Positions 57,356 through 64,000 of a stretch of 64,000 nt of DNA are shown piece by piece (position 1 is the first letter of the stretch; every line of letters begins with the position of its first letter). A program made the position numbers and the translations under genes. The stretch spans positions 46,644,001-46,708,000 of the forward strand of contig NC_091010.1 in the NCBI RefSeq assembly GCF_041146395.1, given 5' to 3'. Source of the DNA: Eulemur rufifrons. Taxonomy: Eukaryota > Chordata > Mammalia > Primates > Lemuridae. Under the pieces are notes generated by a model. That model saw only the letters and a list, made by a program, of their open reading frames with translations, ran no database searches and was not told the origin of the DNA.

Positions 57356-57589
57356 GAAAGAGTACTCACTTTCTTTTACTTAAGTACACTTGCCTTCTCC
57401 ATCCACTCTAGGGCTTACAGTTGGCTTCTGCATTAACGTTGCAGATCCTGCAAATCCACTCAGGCCTTACATACATGTTCATAACAATATTTACTATTCT
57501 TACATAGAAAATTTGCTTTCCTTCTCAGAAATTTGCAAGTGAATTATTCAAGAATCCTCCTTCTCTGTAACCCTGAGTACATCTGATTG
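57356..57589. other. Intergenic, nothing recognised
   Basis: Unassigned AT-rich DNA between the L1 and L2 fossils. Confidence 0.4.
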
Positions 57590-58320
57590 CCAAGTTCAGT
57601 TGATTCAACCTCCTAAATATCCCTGCTTTGTCTCTTCCTCTCCTTACAATCACTGCCATGATTTCTGCTAGGGTCTCATCATCATCTAGGTGACAGCAAC
57701 ACCTAGATTAGCATTTGAACAACCAAGGACTGTAGCCTCGCCATGCTGACACGTAAAACTGACCATCACATAAGCCCAGGATCTACTCCAGTGCCCCATC
57801 TGCTCGATCCTTGTTTGTGAGATGAAATGGCTTATTTTTAAATCCGGCTCCATCATTTTCCAGACACGTCTCAGTGTCTGACCATGGTCAGCAAGTAGTT
57901 ATCTGGCGCTTGTTATGAGTACTGCCATGTAGAGGGTGATACCAAAAAGGCATTTTCTGGGCCCCAACCTAACTAAGGAGACAAAACACAGTCTGATGAG
58001 TACAAGACAACTTTCGGATATGTTCCCACATGAATGTCTAAGCCATCCTCAGATGTTTTTCATTGTCTTATAACAATTTTCTCAGGTTCATCCTTGTCTA
58101 GATGACGACAACAGCCCCTTAGCTGTCTTCAGCTCTCCCCTCCCTAGATCGTCCTGAATCTGGGCTGCTGACATTACTTTAGTCATGTCCCCCCTGCTCA
58201 AGAACCACAAGAGCTCCTCCGTAGCTGCTGAGTCAAGGAGAAAGTCCTTGGCCTAATTTTCAGGCTCTCCATTCTCTGACCCCCTCCTTGGGTGACATGG
58301 CAGCTGTCTTAATATTTTTG
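57590..58320 (+). repeat. L2, sense, decayed and gapped
   Basis: 'TCTTCCTCTCCTTACAATCA', 'CTGCTCAAGAACCACAAGAG', 'CAAGGAGAAAGTCCTTGGCC' and 'CAGGCTCTCCATTCTCTGAC' fit sense L2 from the ORF end into the 3' UTR. Confidence 0.6.
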
Positions 58321-58714
58321 AAGGGCTGTCAGAGAGAATTAGTCTGATTCTGTGCTGCCCCAGCAGGCAGGTTCCATCACAGGTGAAAATTACAGGGACA
58401 CTTAAGTGCCTCAAAGTGGAAATCTTTCTTTCTTTTAGTGTGTGAATGTGGGGGCAGAGGTGGTAGTGATGGTGTCAAGGTTATATTCATGGAGCTCTGA
58501 CAATGCGTGGAATACTGTGTGCAGCTCCCACAGAACCTGTTCTCCGCTCACCAGTCTAAGGTAGCAGGAAGTAACAAAATACTGCACATCCAGTCTAAAC
58601 ACCAATTGCGTGATATTTCTGATAGTTTAGCCAGAATATGGCCTATCAAGCCTCCTAAATTAATCAATGAAGACAGCAGAGGAAATACTTTAGATTTTGA
58701 AGAAAATAAGCATT

Positions 58715-58875
58715 TGTGTTTAATGCCTCATCTCCATGTGGCAGGTTTGGGTTGGAGAGAGAGGCAGGGGCCAAATGAGGTAAAACCCTGTTGGTCATGA
58801 TGAAGAACTTGGCCTTTGTTCCAAAGGCAGCAGAAGTAGGGGGCGATGTGATCCCAGAGTGGAAGCCAGAGACAC
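58715..58875 (-). repeat. L2 fragment, antisense
   Basis: 'GAAGAACTTGGCCTTTGTTC' and 'CAAAGGCAGCAGAAG' with 'GATGTGATCCCAG' resemble antisense L2. Confidence 0.5.
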
Positions 58876-59220
58876 GAACTTTCTAACAGATGGAGCTTTG
58901 CAGCGGTGACACAGACAGCCTTGCACAGCAGTGAGCCCCCAAACACAGGAGCAGGGGTGGGGAGCCCTGCCAGAGTTGCTGTGCAGTGAGGTCGAGCTCC
59001 AGGAGGGGGCTGAGCAAGATGACTTCCTAGAAGCCCCCCGGTTCTGACAGTCTCACGGCCAGCCTCTCCCCCACTTCCCCTACCCTGCACCCTGGTCTCC
59101 AGGCTGGATCTCTTCTGCGCTTGCCAGGAGGTGGCACCAGACCATCTCCCCACTCTGAACTCTCTACTCTCCTTTTGGGCATTCAGATTCTACCTACCCA
59201 CAGCAATGTTTCTGATAATA
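58876..59220. other. Intergenic, nothing recognised
   Basis: No supported gene or repeat. Confidence 0.4.
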
Positions 59221-59224
59221 AATT

Positions 59225-59456
59225 ATTATAAAGGTACCACAGGGGACTGATTGAATAAGCCATTAAGGTACATTCACATAATGAAATGCGTGGCCATTTA
59301 CATTGAGGTGATGGAAGAAAATTTAATGATGTGGAAAGATGGACACTATGATGTGAAAGAAGCTGGTTACAGTGAGTTCTCAGTTTTGAAAATTAACAAA
59401 AAATATTTATGCGTAGACAAAACACTAAATGATGTATACATCAAAGTGTCATTCTC
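59225..59456 (+). repeat. Old L1 3' fragment, sense, split by Alu
   Basis: 'GGGGACTGATTGAATAAGCC', 'GGCCATTTACATTGAGGTGA' and 'GTTACAGTGAGTTCTCAGTT' match old L1 3' ends. It continues after the Alu with 'GGGTAATGGGATTGGAGGTA' to about 59870. Confidence 0.65.
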
Positions 59457-59798
<342 letters not shown>

Positions 59799-59877
59799 CA
59801 AAGTGTCATTCTCTGGGTAATGGGATTGGAGGTATTTTCTTTTTATCTATGTTTTCTAAATTTTACATTTTATTTTA

Positions 59878-60082
59878 TTATTTTTATTTTTGAGGTGGTG
59901 TCTCACTCTGTCACTCAGGCTAGAGTGCAATGGCATGATGCCCAGCTAATTTTTAAATTTTTTGTTGAGACGGGGCCTCATGATGTTGACCAGGCTGGTC
60001 TCAAACTCCAGGCCTCAAGTAATCCTTCCCCGTTGGCCTCCCAAAGTGTTGGGATTACAGGTCTGAGCCACTGCACTCTGTG
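59878..60082 (-). mobile_element. Alu, antisense, internally deleted
   Basis: 'GGTGTCTCACTCTGTCACTC' jumps from the right arm 'GCAATGGCATGATG' straight to 'CCCAGCTAATTTTTAAATTT', losing about 80 bases. The left arm ends 'CAGGTCTGAGCCACTGCAC'. Confidence 0.8.
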
Positions 60083-60089
60083 TTTTCTA

Positions 60090-61250
60090 AATTTTATGAA
60101 ATTATCATGATTCAACTTTTATTGGCTCTTACAAAAGTATTGTTTTATTCTGTTCATCAAAGCCACCCTCTTCTCTGTAAATTCTGACCTATACTTATCT
60201 TTTCTGTCTCTAAACCTTTTTGTTGGTTCTGTATAATCCAGAACATGGCTATATATGTCTTGTGTTATTGCAAGGTTGTTTCATTCACGTTGGTCTTCTC
60301 TCTCCAACCAAGAAAAGTCTTCTCTGGCCACATTGTGACTTATTTTCTTACTTTCACTGACACATAGCACCGTGCAGGAATTGGCCACTTGATGGTGACT
60401 AGGTACTGGATCGTCTGGGTGTCAGTCACATAAACTACCTGGCTTTCCGGAGAGGCTCTGGACCTGGGGATGGCCTTGAACACCCACAGTTCTCCTGGGC
60501 ATGGTGAGCCCCATGGAAGTGACCCAGCTATCCAGACACTGGCATTCCTGACTGCTCAACCCTATCACATTGTTCTGCCTCTACCTCCTCTAGTGACTGG
60601 CCCAAGAGTCCTGCAGAACCTAATGTCCTGTCCAAATTCCAAAATAAATGTCTTCTAGTAGCTAGAGCCCAACTGAAGGATGGAAGGTCACTGTTGGATT
60701 CTTTTCTCATAATTTGTGAACAGCATTAGAGCTGAGGTGGTCTTTGGTGTCTGCCATTCTTTCAGAAATTACCCCACATCCTATTCTTAAAAACTGAGCC
60801 TTGCAGCCATCGTGCCTAACGTGTGCCAGGTACCATGCCAGACAGCAGCTCTGTAGAGCCAACTGCAGGGTCCAGGTCCAGAGAGCCAGCCCTTTGTTCT
60901 CTTGCTTAGTCCACGCAGGGAGGCAGCTACTTGCTTACATTTCCACTAGCAAACCCTCTGAAACTACCTCTGCAATGATATCTTCATGCTCTTTTTACTC
61001 CATAGGCGATTCAAACTCCACTGACCACCGCTTAACACTGTTAGCATCTCTCCTTTCTATACTAAATCAAAGAGGCAGCATAGCCTGTTTAAATGAGGCT
61101 TAGAACAGGAGACCCTGCTGGTTTCTTGACAGTTTTTTTCAAGTGCGTTCAGACATGATTCTCCATAGGTACTTGAAGAGCTGTCAGGTGGAAGGAGGAC
61201 ACGATCTACTGTGTGACCCAATCCTATTGCTTCTCCAAAACTGACATAGC
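60090..61250. other. Intergenic, nothing recognised
   Basis: About 1.2 kb without a supported gene or repeat. Confidence 0.45.
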
Positions 61251-61254
61251 TCCA

Positions 61255-61865
61255 GACCACTGTGCACTTGCCTGGATTACTATAGCAGCCTGCTAACCAG
61301 GCCGCTTGCCTGTCCAGTCTTGCTACTCTAATCCTTTCTCCAGAGAGGCTAAGTGAAGTGTTTAAATTGTGAATCTGATCACACCACACCTCTGCTTAAA
61401 GCCCTGTAACTTCTGCATCGCCTCCAGGGTAAGCCCTAAACTCCTTAGCACTGCTTTTAAGACCCAGCCCCTGCTTGGCAGCTGCTGCACCTCACCCACG
61501 TTGTTTCAGTCCTACCCAGCCGCCTGCACCCCGAACCCCAAATGCTTTTTCTCTCACCTCCAGGTCTTTGCCTGGAACATTTCCCCTCCCTTCTTCACCT
61601 AGTTGGTTTATTTGCCTTCCAGGTGTCACCTCAGATGTCAGAAGTTTACCACCCAGTCACCCAAGGCTAGACTGGGTATCCTCCATCTTCCAGGAGTATT
61701 TTAGGCTTACTCTATCATCTCTCTTCTTTTATCTTGTACTTGCCTATTTACACGTATCTTCCTCTACAGACAGTAAGCTCATTATGGGCTGAAATTGTTT
61801 TATTTGTCATCGTATCTCCAACACCAGTGCGTGACAGAGACTCAATTTACTGAATGGATGAATGA
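61255..61865 (+). repeat. L2, sense, ORF2 end to terminus
   Basis: 'TGCCTGGATTACTATAGCAG' (decayed L2 RT C-terminus), 'CCTCTGCTTAAAGCCCTGTA', 'CCAGGGTAAGCCCTAAACTC', 'GCCTGGAACATTTCCCCTCC' and 'GAATGGATGAATGAC' are in L2 order. It is the most complete L2 3' end in the window. Confidence 0.85.
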
Positions 61866-62094
61866 CAGATGACATAAGGAGAATGAGAGGTGGAACTTTC
61901 AGGGGGCACACCTCTATGTACTGAAGAACTAATAACTGGTGATATCCAAAAAAGGAAGACTGACCAACAAAGCATGGTGGAAGTCTCCACGCAGAGCCCT
62001 CAGCAGCAGGGAGCTCCTTCCCTGGACGGCAGGTTGGAGACCATGCCCGCCCTCACTTCCTAGCTGGAGGAAGCCACAATTAGACTCACTTCTG

Positions 62095-62290
62095 CAGTCA
62101 AAAGATCTGGGCTGGGGCCCCAGTTCTGCACTTACTGTGAGGCTGTGGACAAGTCATAGCCTCTCTGAGCTTCCTTGCTTATGAAATAGGATGATACCTG
62201 CACTGCCTACTTCACAGTTTTCATGAGAACCAAATGAGATCACATACACTGAAGTAGTTTGTAAAAACTTTAAATTCAAATGAAATGTAT
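62095..62290 (+). repeat. MIR, sense
   Basis: 'TGGGGCCCCAGTTCTGCACT', 'TAGCCTCTCTGAGCTTCCTT', 'ATGATACCTGCACTGCCTAC' and 'CATGAGAACCAAATGAGATC' are a good MIR. Confidence 0.85.
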
Positions 62291-62719
62291 TACTATTTCT
62301 TACATAATCTTCAGGACTTGCAGCTTCACTGAATTTTAGTTTTGCAACTATATTAAAGAACAAAGTGCCATGTGTAAACTTTAGCTGCCTCAGGCAAAGC
62401 TGAGAATTAGAGAGATCTACTTCTGTGCCATGATACACAGGCCTAGGGAAGAGAGTGGGGACCAAGAGTCCTGTTTAGTTAGTGTCTGTCAAAGGCCCAT
62501 TGTTCCAGCCATCAGGGAGCTTCCTCGGGGCATACTCCTAAGACAAGGGAAATAGGCCCCTTGAGTCTTAAATCATCACGAAAATCAGCAGAAACAAAAA
62601 CTACAGATATACTCAATAAACCTTCCTTTGGGTCCCTTGATTTATACTTAAAGGAAAACCAAGAATGGCTGACAGCATTTCACTTCCCCTTCAACAAGAT
62701 AAATCCAATGAAACCATTT

Positions 62720-63056
62720 AATTTAAAGGCTTTTTTATTAGGAACCAGGGGAATGAGCTGCTTATCCTTCTATAACAGTCTAGAGCAGGTCGTCAGGCCC
62801 AGGATGGAGAGAGGTTGTCAAAGGTGCTGCGTGTGGTGCGCTTTGCTGCACTTGCTTAGGGCCTGGAAGGAAAGGTGGCTGCAACAGAGGTTGGCAGGAA
62901 CCGGTGTTAGCCAAAACACCAACAGCCTGAGGCGAGCCCTCCACCTTCCTTCCAACTCCACTCAAGGCTGGAGCAGGCCGGGAGACAGAACGTGGCTGGA
63001 GGAGGCGGGACGCAGCAGTGTCATCCGAGCCCCTAGCTTCTTCATTCAGTGCTTCT
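62720..63056 (-). other. SLC25A28: Proximal SLC25A28 3' UTR (inferred)
   Basis: Repeat-free sequence between the stop codon and the first AATAAA on the coding strand. Its true length is not determined. Confidence 0.5.
62734..62739 (-). terminator. SLC25A28: Candidate SLC25A28 polyadenylation signal
   Basis: TTTATT on the plus strand is AATAAA on the coding strand, about 320 bases after the SLC25A28 stop codon, in unique sequence before the repeats begin. More distal sites are possible (for example TTTATT near 61800, in L2). Confidence 0.45.
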
Positions 63057-63574
63057 TCACTTGCCTGCCCTCCACTCTTCTTGCCGTTTAGTGATTAGGT
63101 ATTTGAAGAACTCATACACAGACCACGCGATGGCTGTGGAGGGGATCTGGTAAATTACTCTAGCCTGCACCCCTCGGAAGTAGGCGGTCACCCCACCTAC
63201 TTGATATACCGTCCTGAAGGCACTAGCCATGCCTGTGATGTGTCCTGTAACATTTGAGTTCAAAGCCAAGGATTCCTGGGTGTTGAGCAGTGTTTTGCAA
63301 ACGTCCAGTGGGGTTGTGGCAGCGGCAGCTACAGCTCCTGCACAGGCTCCGGAGAGGACGTGGGAGCTGGGGTTGTACCGTCTCTGGGGGTTAAAGTGCT
63401 CCTGCAGGAATTCATAGGTCATGAAGTGAATGGCTTGGAAAGGAACGTTCATGGTTAGCTGGGTGGTGTAGCTGCGGTAAAAGGCCCCGGCCCCTTCATT
63501 TTGCCACACTGCCCGTACACAGTCTGTCACCCGGTGGTATGGTGAGTTGTACATCTGCATCCTCTGCTTGACCA
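63057..63574 (-). CDS. SLC25A28: SLC25A28 (mitoferrin-2) last coding exon, partial gene
   Basis: Last exon of the mitochondrial inner-membrane carrier mitoferrin-2, which imports iron for haem and Fe-S cluster synthesis. Read on the minus strand, the acceptor ...CACTACCAG precedes the exon at 63574; its first two bases complete a valine codon begun in the previous exon, and TGA (63057-63059) ends it. The 518 bases encode about 172 residues. They cover the end of the second carrier repeat ([16 protein letters not shown]) and the whole third repeat: helix 5 with the signature PLDVCK (within [14 protein letters not shown]), and helix 6 in [19 protein letters not shown]. The protein ends EEWRAGK, as in orthologues. 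The frame is intact with no missing carrier motif. An open frame extending to 63617 is intron read-through. The earlier exons lie past the right edge. Confidence 0.96.
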
Positions 63575-64000
63575 CTGGTAGTGCCAACAGTGAGGAGGAA
63601 GGAAATGGTGACAGCAACCAATCAGTGATGGAGAGTGTCCAGATTCAGAGTTCCAAGTGAGCAGATCAGCCAGTGGAAAGGAGAGAAAAAAGTATGAGTG
63701 AGCTACCAGTTAACCAGATAAGTTAATGTTTCCCTTTTACAGGTAGGGAGTAGGCAGAGGGTTGCTAAAGAGTCAAGAAATAACAGACCTACTTCCAGTA
63801 GGATTTCTTTAAAACCAGCCAGTTAACATATATCTATGGTTTAGTAACTCCAGAGGGTCTCCTTGAAATAAGTGCCTATCTATTATTACCATCCTTTCAC
63901 AACGCCCAAGAAATGACTCAGTGACAGTGCACGTAATAATGAACATATAGCCCTAACAATCACAATCCTCAGGTACTAAGAGCACCTACCTACTAAGATA
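63575..64000 (-). other. SLC25A28: SLC25A28 last intron (partial)
   Basis: Starts (in gene direction, ends) with acceptor AG at 63575-63576 behind a pyrimidine-rich stretch on the coding strand. No exon is recognised before the window edge. Confidence 0.75.

Noticed and set aside
63575..63617. Extension of the SLC25A28 frame upstream of VVKQR
   Set aside because: The extra residues come from intron sequence. The CACTACCAG acceptor and the split valine codon define the exon edge at 63574.

Overview
The window is nuclear DNA of a mammal, most likely a strepsirrhine primate (lemur or loris lineage). Its genes have spliced GT-AG introns, its background is saturated with L2, MIR, L1, MaLR/ERVL LTR and DNA-transposon fossils, and it carries Alu elements. 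The two best-preserved Alus (53184-53515 and 59457-59798) have the A-rich mid-element insertion and the 'GCTGTGAGCTAGGCTGACGCC' style right monomer that I associate with lemur Alus. The gene pair, NKX2-3 followed by SLC25A28 in convergent orientation, matches the human 10q24.2 gene order.

Layout. 1-2900 is the GC-rich 5' flank of NKX2-3, with one MIR and one antisense L2 fossil. 3010-6324 is NKX2-3 on the + strand: two coding exons (3010-3364 and 4832-5559), a 1467-base intron, and a 3' UTR with AATAAA at 6319. 6700-7650 and 10250-11130 are two further CpG-dense stretches without a recognisable gene. 11200-62500 is a long intergenic interval made mostly of old repeats. It also contains two good CTCF-like motifs in divergent orientation (17326 and 27405), a plausible AT-rich enhancer-like block (about 23610-23930), two unusual local inverted duplications (7925-8305 and 36929-37277), several nested insertions whose order can be read from target-site duplications, a 56-base C-tract, and a complete but broken HMGB1 retrocopy (53526-55773). 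The last coding exon of SLC25A28 (mitoferrin-2) lies on the - strand at 63057-63574. The rest of that gene lies beyond the right edge.

Function. NKX2-3 is a homeodomain transcription factor of gut and spleen mesenchyme. SLC25A28 is a mitochondrial iron importer. They are neighbours, not a pathway. The intergenic DNA is best read as the regulatory and insulating landscape of NKX2-3 plus repeat debris. I see no operon-like, CRISPR, phage or other novel multi-gene system. The most unusual signals are structural: the two local inverted duplications, the Alu lodged at the edge of the HMGB1 retrocopy's own target-site duplication, and the divergent CTCF-like pair.

Repeat family names are given from remembered consensus patterns, not from a database search, and repeat edges are approximate unless a target-site duplication fixes them.
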